A DNA stretch of 64,000 nt from Polluticaenibacter yanchengensis (GCA_027854065.1 JAQGEF010000001.1:186001-250000), one strand, 5' to 3'. Positions 10,078 through 19,755 are shown, counted from the stretch's first letter. Program-made: numbers and translations. Notes: a model not told the origin generated them from the letters alone.

Positions 10078-10110
10078 ATAATTAATTATTGTTTTACGAT
10101 AATTAATTAT
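10078..10110. promoter_or_regulatory. Twin 12-bp palindromic operator
   Basis: The 12-mer ATAATTAATTAT, itself a perfect palindrome, occurs twice, at 10078-10089 and 10099-10110. The repeat spacing is 21 bp, two helical turns, so two dimers could bind the same face. The copies overlap the -33 box and the first base of the -7 box of the promoter below. The HTH protein at 10660 is the obvious candidate binder (inference). Confidence 0.65.
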
Positions 10111-10117
10111 AGATTTG
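10089..10117 (+). promoter_or_regulatory. Bacteroidota-type promoter for the DUF2975-ABC operon
   Basis: TTG at 10089-10091, an 18-bp spacer, then TAGATTTG at 10110-10117, matching the Bacteroidota -7 consensus TAnnTTTG. The predicted start point lies about 20 bp upstream of the ATG at 10143. Confidence 0.65.
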
Positions 10118-10142
10118 CATTATAAAATTAAATTAACGGGAC

Positions 10143-10658
10143 ATGAACCAGAACAAAATCATTTCAAAGATCCTCTATTATATATGCCGGCTTTTGTCTG
10201 CAGGGTACCTGGTAACAGCCCTGTATTCGGTCATCTGCCTGGTCACTGGTTTTGGCATTACACCCTACCGGCAAAACATGTACCTGCATATCAATATTCC
10301 CTTTACGGAAACCCCTTTCCTGAATATCGAGAACAATTATCCTTATATCATCTTTTCTTTTATGACCGTGCTTATCGGGTATGGGGTTTTCTTCCAGCTA
10401 TCCGCAAAGGTTTTCAGGGTGTTTTACCAGCCGAAACTTTTTACTAAAGAAAATATATCGGAGCTGCGGCAATTTTATATTTACAATATTTTCTTTCCGC
10501 TGCCTCTTGGCATCTTGGCCAGTTGCTTTGTGGAAGTGGAAAGCATGGTCTGGGCATTGATATTTATCCATTTCATGCTGGGCATATTTTGCCTGTTCCT
10601 GGCGAACATCTTTTCCCAGGGATTACATTTGCAGAACGAACAAGACCTATTTATATAA
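10143..10658 (+). CDS. DUF2975 family membrane protein
   Basis: 171 aa with four predicted transmembrane helices (about 12-35, 62-85, 110-133, 138-160) and no catalytic motif. The layout and the tight partnership with a small Cro/CI regulator (start 2 bp after this stop) are typical of DUF2975-YozG type pairs. The function of the family is not established. By position it is the first gene of an operon running into an ABC exporter, so a regulatory or sensing role at the membrane is possible (inference). The start ATG lies about 20 bp after a well-formed promoter. Confidence 0.75.
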   Translation: MNQNKIISKILYYICRLLSAGYLVTALYSVICLVTGFGITPYRQNMYLHINIPFTETPFLNIENNYPYIIFSFMTVLIGYGVFFQLSAKVFRVFYQPKLFTKENISELRQFYIYNIFFPLPLGILASCFVEVESMVWALIFIHFMLGIFCLFLANIFSQGLHLQNEQDLFI

Positions 10659-10659
10659 A

Positions 10660-10869
10660 ATGCCAATTATTGTAAACTTAGATGTGATGCTTGCCAGGCG
10701 TAAAATGCAGAGTAAAGAATTGGCAGAAAAACTGGGTATTACTCCTGTGAATCTCTCTATTCTGAAAACGGGAAAGGCTAAAGGCATCCGTTTTGATACG
10801 CTGGAAGCGATTTGTCAAATACTGGAATGCCAGCCCGGTGATATCCTGGAATACAAGGAAGAAGCCTAA
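10660..10869 (+). CDS. Small Cro/CI (YozG-like) HTH regulator
   Basis: 69 aa, almost entirely an XRE-type helix-turn-helix: MQSKELAEKLGITPVNLSIL (helices 2-3), then IRFDTLEAICQILECQPGDI. It matches the YozG-like subgroup that travels with DUF2975 proteins. No sensor domain is present. Position and the twin palindromes in the upstream promoter suggest autoregulation of the operon (inference). Confidence 0.88.
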   Translation: MPIIVNLDVMLARRKMQSKELAEKLGITPVNLSILKTGKAKGIRFDTLEAICQILECQPGDILEYKEEA

Positions 10870-10941
10870 CACATTGTAACATAATCATTTAAAAAAGCAA
10901 CAGCAACGTCGCCTGCTATCCTATTGTCTAAACTCAACGAT

Positions 10942-11814
10942 ATGAACACTTTAACGATTAACGGGCTTAGCCTGACCTATAAAAACGGGCACCAGGCCAT
11001 TAAAGACATTTCCCTGGAGATCGGGAATGGCATGTTTGGGCTCCTCGGGCCTAACGGCGCCGGGAAATCTTCCCTGATGAAAACCATTGTGGGCCTGCAA
11101 AAGCCTCGTTCCGGCAGTATTGTATTTAACGGGGTAAATGTGTCTGAAAACCCAGACTATATGAAACAAAACCTTGGTTTCCTGCCACAGGATTTTGGTG
11201 TCTATCCAAAAGTTACAGCTTATGACCTGCTGGAACATATCGCACTGCTGAAAGGGATCAGGCATCGTGCGGAACGTAAAACCCAGATTCTGAACCTGCT
11301 GGACAAAGTCAACCTTTCTGAGTTCAGGAAAAAAGAAGTACATACCTTCTCCGGCGGCATGCGACAACGCTTTGGTGTTGCGCAGGCGTTGTTAGGGAAT
11401 CCGAAGATCATTATTGTAGATGAACCGACGGCGGGCCTGGACCCGGAAGAACGCAATCGTTTCAATTCACTACTGAACGATATCAGTAAAGAAGTGATCG
11501 TGATCCTTTCTACGCACCTGGTAGAAGATGTCCGGAACCTCTGCTCAGAAATGGCGATCATGGATAAGGGACAGGTGCTGCAAAAAGGCCATCCCAACGA
11601 ACTGGTTGCCCGGCTGGAAAATAAGATCTGGTCCAAAGCTATTGACAAACCGGCACTGGACGCTTACCGGGACCGATACCATATAATCAGCCAGCAACTG
11701 ATAGAAAGGACTTTGTATATTACGGTTTACTCCGAAGAACCACCTGAAGATTTCATGGCCGTCAATCCCTTACTGGAACATGTTTACTTCCATACCCTCA
11801 CTCAAAAACCTTAG
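10942..11814 (+). CDS. ABC transporter ATP-binding protein
   Basis: 290 aa from the ATG at 10942; an in-frame TTG at 10924 adds only six residues. Walker A is GPNGAGKSS (36-44), the Q loop is near LPQDFG (81-86), the signature is SGGMRQ (137-142), Walker B is IIIVDE (156-161), and the switch His is His192 (STHLVEDV). It resembles the ATPases of ABC-2 type exporters that pair with long permeases. The C-terminal ~80 residues form an accessory domain. The permease gene begins 2 bp after this stop, so the two are probably translationally coupled. Substrate unknown. Confidence 0.93.
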   Translation: MNTLTINGLSLTYKNGHQAIKDISLEIGNGMFGLLGPNGAGKSSLMKTIVGLQKPRSGSIVFNGVNVSENPDYMKQNLGFLPQDFGVYPKVTAYDLLEHIALLKGIRHRAERKTQILNLLDKVNLSEFRKKEVHTFSGGMRQRFGVAQALLGNPKIIIVDEPTAGLDPEERNRFNSLLNDISKEVIVILSTHLVEDVRNLCSEMAIMDKGQVLQKGHPNELVARLENKIWSKAIDKPALDAYRDRYHIISQQLIERTLYITVYSEEPPEDFMAVNPLLEHVYFHTLTQKP

Positions 11815-11816
11815 CC

Positions 11817-14800
11817 ATGAACCCCTTTTTTTTATTTGAAGTGCAACGCAGCACCAGGCATTGGTATAGCTATGCTACGGCCATTATTCTTATAGCTGCC
11901 GGTTTCTTTTGCGGCAACCAATTCAACCTATCCGTTGGTGAAGGCATTTATCTCAACGCCCCCTATACAACCGGGTTTATGACCGGAATGCTGAGCCTGG
12001 TGGTGATATTCTTCGCCATTATTTATGCGATCCAGCTATTGTTTAAGGACCGGGACTCCCTATTCGATATGGTCCTTTTTTCGTTCCCGGTTACAGAAAG
12101 ACAATATCTTACCGGGAGGTTTTCAGCTTATTTTTTATATACATTCCTGAGCTTTGTTTTCCTGATGGCAGGTTTTGTACCGGGCCAGAACCTAAGGTCC
12201 GGCAGTGAAATGCAGGATCATTTCAATGGCTGGCATTACCTGTACCCGCTCCTGATCTTTGGTTTACTGAACTGTTTGCTGGTATGCAGCTTCCTGTTCT
12301 TTATCTCATTTACTACAGGTAAAAAACTACTGGTAGTGATTGGCGGACTACTCCTGTATGTACTATATATGGTGGTACTGGTATTTTCCAATTCGCCTTT
12401 TATGGCCGGCAGCCTGCCACAGTCTGCCGACACGCAATACCTGTCAGCAATGGCTGATCCTTTTGGTTTGTCTTCTTATTTCCTGCAAGCAACAGACCTG
12501 ACTATTCAGCAAAAGAATACCGGGATTGTTCCGTTTTCGGGTATATTGCAATTAAACAGGACCCTCTTTTTCTTCGTATCTGTCGCTTTACTGTTACTTA
12601 CCGGCAGGTTATTTTCTTTCTCCGCGCTTCCGGGCAAAAAATTGAAACGATCTCTAACCACTGCCCCGGCTGACGCCACTCCATCTTTAGGTGATTATAA
12701 AACAGCAAAACTGAACTTCGGGAATATACCAGGCATTGCTGCCGCCTTGTCTTTTGCGAGGATAGACCTGATCTACCTGTTTAAAAGTATTACAATGCCT
12801 GCCATCTCTATTCTACTGCTCTTCTTTACGGGCATGGAAATGTATGCAGAGATTGAAAAAGGTGTGCGGCTGCCGCAGAAATTTGCAAGCTCCGGGCTAA
12901 TGGCAGTAACGATCTCTGAGAATTTTCATTTATTGGGACTTCTTGTGATGACTTATTTTATTAATGATTTGTACTGGCGCAGTCAGGTATCCGGCTTTGC
13001 CCTTATCGAAAAAAGCACTTATTTTTCCCGCAATAAACTTACAGGCCATTTTCTTTCTTCCGCTGTATTGCTGTTCTTTTTCACCGCCATCCTGGTAGCA
13101 GAGGGGCTTGTATTCCAGTGGCTGTATCATTATTGCCATATTGACTGGTATGCTTATTGGGGCGCCGTGTTATTCAATACTTTTCCGCTGTTGTTGTTTG
13201 CTGCGCTGGTGCTGCTGATCAATGACAATACCAGGAACAGGGTGCTAGCTTTGGGTATTTCTTTACCGGCTGTTTTCCTGCTGACAGGCCCGCTGGCTAA
13301 AAAACTGATCTCATACCCCGTACTCAGAATATTTTCAGACTATACAGGCGCTTACAGTGATTTTAACGGGTATGGTCCTTATGCGTTCTTTTTTGCGTTA
13401 AGATTAATAGGCGGCCTTGCGATTGTATTTTTATTGTGGCAGTTAAATGGGGTTATTAAATCTAAAAAGTGGCATCTGAAAGGGGCTATTTTAGTAATCA
13501 TCTTATTGGTAGCCGGGGGATTTAGTGCTCATTATTTCATGAAAGGCTATATGCCTAAGAATGAAGAAGCGGCTTTGGTCAATGCTGTGGATTATGAATT
13601 AAAATTCCGGCAATACGAGCACCAGCCCCAGCCTGTTATTACCGATGTTAAGACGACCATTGATCTCTATCCCGCTGCGCATTCATACCGGATCAGGGGC
13701 AGTTATTCTTTGGCAAACCTGGCGGGTAAACCGATTGAAAGGGTCCTTGTTAATTTCAGCCCGGACCTGAAAATTGAATCTGCAGTTTTGACGACGGCCA
13801 CGGAACGTAAAAATATAGATAGCGATGTAACGGAGATCATTCTTGGAAAACCTTTGGTTCCTGGTGAAACCGCCCGTCTTGATTTTGAATTATCTTACCG
13901 CTGGTATGCCGTGAATGGTCATCAGTCGTTTAATGCCATTATAGAGAACGGCTCTTTTATGCGGATCAGCCGTTACTACCCGTCTATCGGTTATGCGCAG
14001 GACAGGGAAATAGCAGATGCACATACCCGGGAAAAATACCAGCTTGGAAAGCCGCGTGCACTAAAACAACCTGAAGTACCGGCAGTATCCAGGAATGATT
14101 TTATTAACCTGGACATGACAGTTTCAACAGATAAAAAACAAACGGCCGTAGGTACGGGAGATCTTACGGCTCATTGGACGAAAGATAACCGGCAGTATTT
14201 CCGGTACGAGGCAATGGCTATTCCCTTCCGTTTTGGTGTGGCATCGGCCACATATGCGCGAAAGGATATCCGGTACAAGGACATTCATGTGAGTGTCCTG
14301 TACCTGGAAAAACATGGTGAAAATGTGGACCACCTGGTCAATAATATCAAGCTCACGCTGGATTACTGCACCCGGAACTTTGGTGCCTACCCTTTTAAAA
14401 GTATCAGTTTTGTTGAGATCTCTTCATTTACCAGGGGTTTTGCTGCTACTGCTTACCCGTCTGCGATCTTTATGCCTGAGAACATGGTCTTCCATGCGAA
14501 TATTCATGCCGACCAACAGCAGGATGTCATTAACGAACTTGCCGGGCATGAACTGTCTCACCTGTGGTGGGGCAACAGCCAGATCAATCCTGATGACCGT
14601 GAAGGGGCTGTGATGCTTACCGAAACGCTTGCGATGTACACACAAATGATGCTGTATAAAAAGATGCATGGTGCAGCAAAAATGAAGGAAAGATTAAAAA
14701 TGCACCAACAGATTTATGATAATGAAAAGGGATTGAGCGAGAATCAACCGCTTTATAAAGTGCGGGCAGAAAATGCTCATATTTCTTATTCAAAGGGAGC

Positions 14801-14981
14801 GGTTGCAATGGTGACGCTGAGTGAATTGATTGGAGAGGACAGAGTGAATATAGCTCTGAAAAGTTTTCTTGAAAATAACCGCTATCCTAAAAAGCCGGGC
14901 AGTCCTGATCTGCTGAATGAATTTTACAAAGTGGCCCCCGGCAAAAGGATGGAGATCGACCGGTTGTTTAAAGAGATCTGA
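11817..14981 (+). CDS. ABC permease fused to M1-family metallopeptidase
   Basis: 1054 aa. Residues 1-580 contain about 12 hydrophobic helices in two permease-like blocks. Residues 600-1054 form a soluble domain with the gluzincin motif HELSH (911-915) and downstream TETLAMY glutamate (Glu936), 20 residues after the second His. The substrate-side motif here reads SFTRGFAATAYPSAIFMPEN instead of the classical GAMEN. The domain should lie on the outer face of the cytoplasmic membrane. Such permease/aminopeptidase fusions are recurrent in Bacteroidota; substrates are not known to me. It works with the ATPase directly upstream. The fusion suggests export coupled to peptide trimming, or peptide handling at the membrane (inference). 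Confidence 0.9.
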   Translation: MNPFFLFEVQRSTRHWYSYATAIILIAAGFFCGNQFNLSVGEGIYLNAPYTTGFMTGMLSLVVIFFAIIYAIQLLFKDRDSLFDMVLFSFPVTERQYLTGRFSAYFLYTFLSFVFLMAGFVPGQNLRSGSEMQDHFNGWHYLYPLLIFGLLNCLLVCSFLFFISFTTGKKLLVVIGGLLLYVLYMVVLVFSNSPFMAGSLPQSADTQYLSAMADPFGLSSYFLQATDLTIQQKNTGIVPFSGILQLNRTLFFFVSVALLLLTGRLFSFSALPGKKLKRSLTTAPADATPSLGDYKTAKLNFGNIPGIAAALSFARIDLIYLFKSITMPAISILLLFFTGMEMYAEIEKGVRLPQKFASSGLMAVTISENFHLLGLLVMTYFINDLYWRSQVSGFALIEKSTYFSRNKLTGHFLSSAVLLFFFTAILVAEGLVFQWLYHYCHIDWYAYWGAVLFNTFPLLLFAALVLLINDNTRNRVLALGISLPAVFLLTGPLAKKLISYPVLRIFSDYTGAYSDFNGYGPYAFFFALRLIGGLAIVFLLWQLNGVIKSKKWHLKGAILVIILLVAGGFSAHYFMKGYMPKNEEAALVNAVDYELKFRQYEHQPQPVITDVKTTIDLYPAAHSYRIRGSYSLANLAGKPIERVLVNFSPDLKIESAVLTTATERKNIDSDVTEIILGKPLVPGETARLDFELSYRWYAVNGHQSFNAIIENGSFMRISRYYPSIGYAQDREIADAHTREKYQLGKPRALKQPEVPAVSRNDFINLDMTVSTDKKQTAVGTGDLTAHWTKDNRQYFRYEAMAIPFRFGVASATYARKDIRYKDIHVSVLYLEKHGENVDHLVNNIKLTLDYCTRNFGAYPFKSISFVEISSFTRGFAATAYPSAIFMPENMVFHANIHADQQQDVINELAGHELSHLWWGNSQINPDDREGAVMLTETLAMYTQMMLYKKMHGAAKMKERLKMHQQIYDNEKGLSENQPLYKVRAENAHISYSKGAVAMVTLSELIGEDRVNIALKSFLENNRYPKKPGSPDLLNEFYKVAPGKRMEIDRLFKEI

Positions 14982-15285
14982 TGAAGTGGACTTGAATCCC
15001 TGATGATTATTTCCCGCAGATTGACGCGAATGATTCTTGCCTGTTTATAGTTGATGAAGCCATTAGCCTGTATAGCAGATTATTTACAACCAGGGCCAGG
15101 GATTTTATCGCAGGCCAGCACAGGTTGCTTTTGCAGATGCACGTAAGTATTTCCCGAAGTAGTTACACTTTGATGTTGTAAAGTAAATGGTTAGATGAAC
15201 CATATAACCGGGGTTGGTGCATAAGTAAAATGTACAAGCACTCTTGCTGTTGGATTAAAACAAAATCCGGCTTATATTTACTGTT
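14982..15285. other. Intergenic region without gene
   Basis: 304 bp. Contains a single family H motif at 15009-15028 and the promoter candidate of the CinA-like gene. No hairpin terminator was found for the upstream operon, and no RNA gene. Confidence 0.6.
15250..15280 (+). promoter_or_regulatory. Promoter candidate of the CinA-like gene
   Basis: TTG (15250-15252), 20-bp spacer, TATATTTA (15273-15280). The spacer carries an inverted repeat GGATT/AATCC (15252-15269). The ATG at 15286 sits where transcription should start, so the message could be leaderless. Confidence 0.4.
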
Positions 15286-15789
15286 ATGTATGAACATTTA
15301 ACCCGGTTCCGGCACCATTTACAACCTCATCTTGATATTATCAGGAATATATGTAAAAGCAAGAATGAAACGATTGCTGTGGCAGAGAGCGTCACCGCCG
15401 GGTGTATCCAGTTGCTTCTAAGTACCAGCGAGGGTGCCAGGGAGTTTTTCCAGGGTGGTATTACGGTGTATAACTGCAGCCAAAAATCAATCCATCTTAA
15501 TGTGGAACCGGTATACGCCTATAGCTGTAACGGAGTGGACGCTTCTATAGCGGTTACCATGGCAAACCATGTATGTACATTATTCAGGGCCCAAATTGGC
15601 ATCTCCATTACAGGATATGCCACCAAAATGCCTGAAGAGGGTGTTAACGACCTGTATGCTTATATAGCAATTGTACGTAATGGAACACTGCTGTATAATG
15701 AAAAGCTGGAAACAACATACGAGGGAATTGCCGCCCAATGGGATTATGCGGAGAAGACAATTAAAAAAACAGCCGGCCTCCTTCAGTAA
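15286..15789 (+). CDS. CinA C-terminal-domain amidohydrolase (PncC-like)
   Basis: 167 aa, a stand-alone CinA C-terminal domain. Motifs: AESVTAGC (family AESxTGG), the GGITVYNCSQK segment, and GISITGYAT near the active site. Full-length CinA also carries an N-terminal MoCF-like domain, absent here. The family deamidates nicotinamide mononucleotide in NAD recycling; activity here is inferred. The usual second Gly of AESxTGG is Ala in this copy. The gene converges on the DUF72 gene with only 28 bp between stops and no clear terminator. Confidence 0.82.
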   Translation: MYEHLTRFRHHLQPHLDIIRNICKSKNETIAVAESVTAGCIQLLLSTSEGAREFFQGGITVYNCSQKSIHLNVEPVYAYSCNGVDASIAVTMANHVCTLFRAQIGISITGYATKMPEEGVNDLYAYIAIVRNGTLLYNEKLETTYEGIAAQWDYAEKTIKKTAGLLQ

Positions 15790-15817
15790 AAATGATCGTC
15801 ATAGGAAAGGGAGTTAA

Positions 15818-16537
15818 TTACCCGCTTACCAGTTCCTGCATTTGGCAACTATTTACCAGGGCCGCATGTCCCCAGGTATTATTGAAATAGATAAATGCTT
15901 TGTCACAACTCTTATCAATGTCATCAAGGAAACCCTGTAAGGTTTCTTCCTGATATTCTGACTTATACAATACTGGTTTGCCGTGGAAACGGTAATAAAG
16001 TAAATGGTTGTTGATAACCGGCGCGGCAGGTATATTGCCGGGATAGCTTTGTCCGCAAAAATGAATTTCATTCCTGCTGAAATGATCAAAAACTTCCTGC
16101 CGCCACCAGCTATCGTGTCTGAACTCAACCACGTTATTGAAACCATTATCCAATTGCCTGCAAATTAACCCGAGCCGCCCGGGACTATATGTAAATGATG
16201 GCGGCAACTGGTATAATATATTGCCAAGTTTTTGTTGTAATCCTTCAGATATTAAATGACAAAAGTTATCAATCACGTCCTTGCTCATATCAAACTTATT
16301 GATATGTGTAATGAGCCTTGGCGCTTTTATTGAAAAAAGAAAATCATCGGGGCTCCGGCCATACCAGTTTTGCAGTGATTGTAAGGAGGGCGTCCTGTAA
16401 AAACTGGAATTGATCTCAATGGTATTGTAATATCGGCAATAAAATTCAAACCAGTCTTTTACCGGTAAGTCAGGCGGGTAAAAGATGCCTTTCCATTCTT
16501 TATAATAAAACCCTGAGCAACCAATATAATATACCAT
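15818..16537 (-). CDS. DUF72 family protein
   Basis: 239 aa from the ATG at 16537. The family begins at YIGCSGFYYKEWKGIFYP, so the in-frame start at 16588, which would overlap the upstream gene, is less likely. Further family motifs: YYNTIEINSSFYRTP, FLFSIKAPRLITH, LLYYRFHG and YFNNTWGHAALVN. It has a predicted TIM-barrel-like fold of unknown function. It is the third gene after the catalase and the KTSC protein in a tight minus-strand row (31-bp gap), which suggests a stress-response setting. Confidence 0.85.
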   Translation of the reverse strand: MVYYIGCSGFYYKEWKGIFYPPDLPVKDWFEFYCRYYNTIEINSSFYRTPSLQSLQNWYGRSPDDFLFSIKAPRLITHINKFDMSKDVIDNFCHLISEGLQQKLGNILYQLPPSFTYSPGRLGLICRQLDNGFNNVVEFRHDSWWRQEVFDHFSRNEIHFCGQSYPGNIPAAPVINNHLLYYRFHGKPVLYKSEYQEETLQGFLDDIDKSCDKAFIYFNNTWGHAALVNSCQMQELVSG

Positions 16538-16568
16538 ATTTAATAAAAAAGCATTTAGAAAACATTTG

Positions 16569-16769
16569 CTATTGCAGTAATTTTTCAAAGTGAAACCAGG
16601 GCTTTATATGCTCATTTAAAAAGCGCCCCTTGTTTTTGGCTTCGCTGAATTGCTGGAATATATTTCCAGGTACATTTTTATAATTATAAACAGCACCTGA
16701 AACAAATGTAACCTGAAGCACCTGTTCTGCCGGAAAATACCGGTATTTGAAAATAACTGAGGATGGCAT
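16569..16769 (-). CDS. KTSC domain protein
   Basis: 66 aa. The pattern SSVIFKYRYFPAEQVLQVTF, GAVYNYKNVP, FSEAKNKGRFLNEHIKPWF fits the KTSC domain found alone or at the end of lysyl-tRNA synthetases. Function unknown. It lies 16 bp after the catalase stop and 31 bp before the DUF72 start, so it is probably in one transcript with both. Confidence 0.8.
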   Translation of the reverse strand: MPSSVIFKYRYFPAEQVLQVTFVSGAVYNYKNVPGNIFQQFSEAKNKGRFLNEHIKPWFHFEKLLQ

Positions 16770-16785
16770 ATTGGTCCTGTAGTTA

Positions 16786-18963
16786 TTAAGCGGGTACTTT
16801 CCGCGCCATTTCCCTGTCCCAAAAACGGTGCATGGCTACAGCATTTATAAAATCCTCTACCTTACCGTTAGTGATCACACCATCACCAGGTTTTATGTAA
16901 GTTGCTTTTAAGAATGCCGCTGCTTCCTTATGGAAACCGATGGCTTTACAGTGCCGGTATTGCTCGTTTACAAAATGCAATGCGTCCGGTTCATTTACGA
17001 GGGCTTTCGCATGTTCCTCACCGCCCAGTATATACACCGCATCGTGCAAAACGGAAGCGGTATTGAATAAGGTTTCATCAATGGGTATTGATGTGCCGTC
17101 ATTTGCCTGTACATCGCCAAGAACAGGCGCAATTACTTTTACTTTACCACCGGCAGCAGTTATAGCTTTTTTTAGCAGGGTAAAAGCGGCAGCATCTACT
17201 CCGTCTGTCATCATTACTGCAATGCACCTGCTTTTGATAGTATTTTTTATGGTATTCGCCATGCTTAATGCTTCTGAACGGTCCACAGGCGGGTCCAGGT
17301 ATATGCTATCATAATCGCCGGAATCCGCATCTGCGGGCCTTGCCCCGTTGAAAACAGGTATTATTGTACCGGGTGCAGGTATGCCCAGTTTCCCGGCTAT
17401 ATAGCCTGCCAGGTCCATATTCACATTGGTGAGATTATTTACCATGCGTTGCCTGATGCCGGGTATTGTACATTTTGACAACTCAAAACTGAAAGCGTCT
17501 TTAATATGTTGTTTTTCGGGTTCGCTCTGGCTTTGATAAAACATGATTGCCTGGCTGAAATGATCGAGAAAACTTTTACTGCGGTTACGGACCTTATAAC
17601 TATCGATTCTTTCCTGGTGGCTTGTAAAACCACCTTCACTCATTTTAGCCAGATACGGGCAGCCGCCTCCCATGCTGTTGGGCGTGTACGCCACTTTGCC
17701 TTTATCTATCTGCATGCGCATATGCGCATCCCGGTGATTGTTATAAATGGTATTTACCGACCGGTTAATGGGTATTTCGTGAAAGTTAGGACTGCCCAGG
17801 CGTGACAGTTGAGTATCGGTGTAAGAGAACAGCCGGCCCTGTAACAGGGGATCGTTGGTAAAATCGATACCCGGTACAATATGCCCGGGATGGAAAGCGA
17901 CCTGTTCAGTTTCTGCAAAAAAATTGTCCGGGTTGCGGTTGAGCGTGAGCGTACCGACTATTTTCACAGGTACCATTTCCTCAGGAATAATTTTAGTAGG
18001 ATCCAGCAAATCGAAACTGAATTTATGCTCATCTTCTTCAGCTACCAGTTGTACCCCGAGCTGCCATTCCGGAAAATGCCCTTCTTCAATAGCTTCCCAT
18101 AGATCTCTTCGATGAAAATCAGAATCTTTACCGGAAATTTTCTGCGCTTCATCCCATGCTACAGAATGAACTCCTAACAATGGCTTCCAATGGAATTTTA
18201 CAAAAGTACTCTTTCCTTTATCGTTAATGAACCGAAAAGTATGTATGCCGAAGCCTTCCATCATCCTGAGGCTTCGTGGTATGGCCCTGTCGCTCATGGC
18301 CCACATGATCATGTGCGTACTCTCCGGCATAAGGGAGATGAAATCCCAGAAAGTATCGTGTGCTGAAGCGGCCTGTGGCATTTCATTATCCTGTTCTGGT
18401 TTTACAGCATGAATGAGATCGGGAAATTTCATGGCGTCCTGTATAAAGAAAATGGGGATATTATTGCCTACCAAATCAAAATTACCTTCCTCTGTGTAGA
18501 ATTTGACTGCGAAACCTCTTACATCCCTCGCAAGATCTGTTGATCCTCTTGAACCTGCTACCGTAGAGAAACGGACAAATACAGGTGTTTCACGTTTTGT
18601 ATCGGTCAAAAATCCTGCTTTGGTATATTGATGCAATGACTCAGACAACCTGAAAACGCCGTGGGCTGCGCTTCCACGGGCATGTACAATGCGTTCAGGT
18701 ATCCGTTCATGATCGAAATGGGTTATTTTTTCCCGCAGGATAAAATCTTCCAGTAATGAAGGTCCCCTGTCACCGGCCTTTAAAGAGTTATGATCATCGT
18801 TGATCCTGACACCCTGGTCGGTGGTCATCCACTGCTCTGAAGCGTCCACAGTATTCCGGGAAAGGTCTTCAGCTTTTGCATTGGTGATATCGGAATTTTT
18901 ATTCGGCTGTTTTGTGCTTTTAATACTCGTGTTTCCAGCCAGGGATTTACTATTATTTGCCAT
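16786..18963 (-). CDS. katE: Large-subunit monofunctional catalase (HPII type)
   Basis: 725 aa, the length of clade-2 catalases. It decomposes hydrogen peroxide in the cytoplasm with a heme cofactor. The distal site is His94 (RIVHARGSAAHG) and Asn167 (FDLVGNNIP). The proximal heme-ligand motif is RLFSYTDTQLSRLG with the ligand Tyr. The C-terminal ~150 residues form the class I glutamine-amidotransferase-like domain typical of HPII (CIAVMMTDGVD, VYILGGEEHA). The N-terminus carries a 70-residue Ser/Asn-rich extension. It is first in a row with KTSC and DUF72 genes. The leader region is very AT-rich and no regulator site was recognised. Confidence 0.96.
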   Translation of the reverse strand: MANNSKSLAGNTSIKSTKQPNKNSDITNAKAEDLSRNTVDASEQWMTTDQGVRINDDHNSLKAGDRGPSLLEDFILREKITHFDHERIPERIVHARGSAAHGVFRLSESLHQYTKAGFLTDTKRETPVFVRFSTVAGSRGSTDLARDVRGFAVKFYTEEGNFDLVGNNIPIFFIQDAMKFPDLIHAVKPEQDNEMPQAASAHDTFWDFISLMPESTHMIMWAMSDRAIPRSLRMMEGFGIHTFRFINDKGKSTFVKFHWKPLLGVHSVAWDEAQKISGKDSDFHRRDLWEAIEEGHFPEWQLGVQLVAEEDEHKFSFDLLDPTKIIPEEMVPVKIVGTLTLNRNPDNFFAETEQVAFHPGHIVPGIDFTNDPLLQGRLFSYTDTQLSRLGSPNFHEIPINRSVNTIYNNHRDAHMRMQIDKGKVAYTPNSMGGGCPYLAKMSEGGFTSHQERIDSYKVRNRSKSFLDHFSQAIMFYQSQSEPEKQHIKDAFSFELSKCTIPGIRQRMVNNLTNVNMDLAGYIAGKLGIPAPGTIIPVFNGARPADADSGDYDSIYLDPPVDRSEALSMANTIKNTIKSRCIAVMMTDGVDAAAFTLLKKAITAAGGKVKVIAPVLGDVQANDGTSIPIDETLFNTASVLHDAVYILGGEEHAKALVNEPDALHFVNEQYRHCKAIGFHKEAAAFLKATYIKPGDGVITNGKVEDFINAVAMHRFWDREMARKVPA

Positions 18964-19755
18964 AATTAAGTGTTTATAGGTTCATTGAATGCTTGTATAT
19001 ACATTCCGGATATTTTAAATCCAGATTTATAATAATGAATCACAATTTGTTATGTACAAATAATTTGCCGTTTGCGCCCCGGCACCAAATACACTTTAAT
19101 TATTATATACATTAATAAAAACATATTATAAAAATCCTGGTTAAGAAACAGGGTTTACAAGAATGTCTATCAATTAATAATGAATAAATATACATTGGCT
19201 GTCCCTGTTTAATAAAAGCTACTTTAATAAGGCACTGGCTTGCTAAACATCAGTGCTTTATATGGCAACATTACCCAGATTGTTGCCTTTGCGGTCAAAT
19301 AGTGTAAAAAATGCCCCAAAAAGGGAACCTGTACGCCTCTCATGGTTACTTATTTTTGTTACCTGTATTTTATTATAGGATTTACCCGGTTTTATTTAAC
19401 CACTACTATTATTAATGCATAAAACATATTAAAGTAAATAAATATTTCAAAAAAACACCACAGTCATTTTATATAATTTTTAAATAAAATATAAAAACTT
19501 TTATTTTTATACTTTTTTTTTATTTAGTGACTAAAAGAAATACATTAAAATATTTAAACATTCAAAAGTATCTTCAATGAGTCCAGCTTTATGTAATAGC
19601 AGTGCTTTCTTTATACAATGTTACTCAATTGAGCATTTTTTTCCTCAAAGTTTAATACCCGTTTTCCTGTAAAAGATTGCTTTTCAATGGGACTTTTTCA
19701 CAGCATGCTTTTGGTTTTGTTGCTTGTATTATTTAATCATAAAAAAACAATTGAC
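18964..19755. other. AT-rich divergent intergenic region
   Basis: About 790 bp between the catalase start (minus) and the KGG protein start (plus), so it must hold both promoters. Long A/T runs; no repeat family member, RNA gene or convincing ORF. A 23-codon in-frame extension upstream of 19756 looks spurious. Confidence 0.55.

Noticed and set aside
10115..10447. 110-codon open frame overlapping the DUF2975 gene
   Set aside because: It begins before the DUF2975 ATG in another frame; the 171-aa frame has the membrane helices and family pattern.
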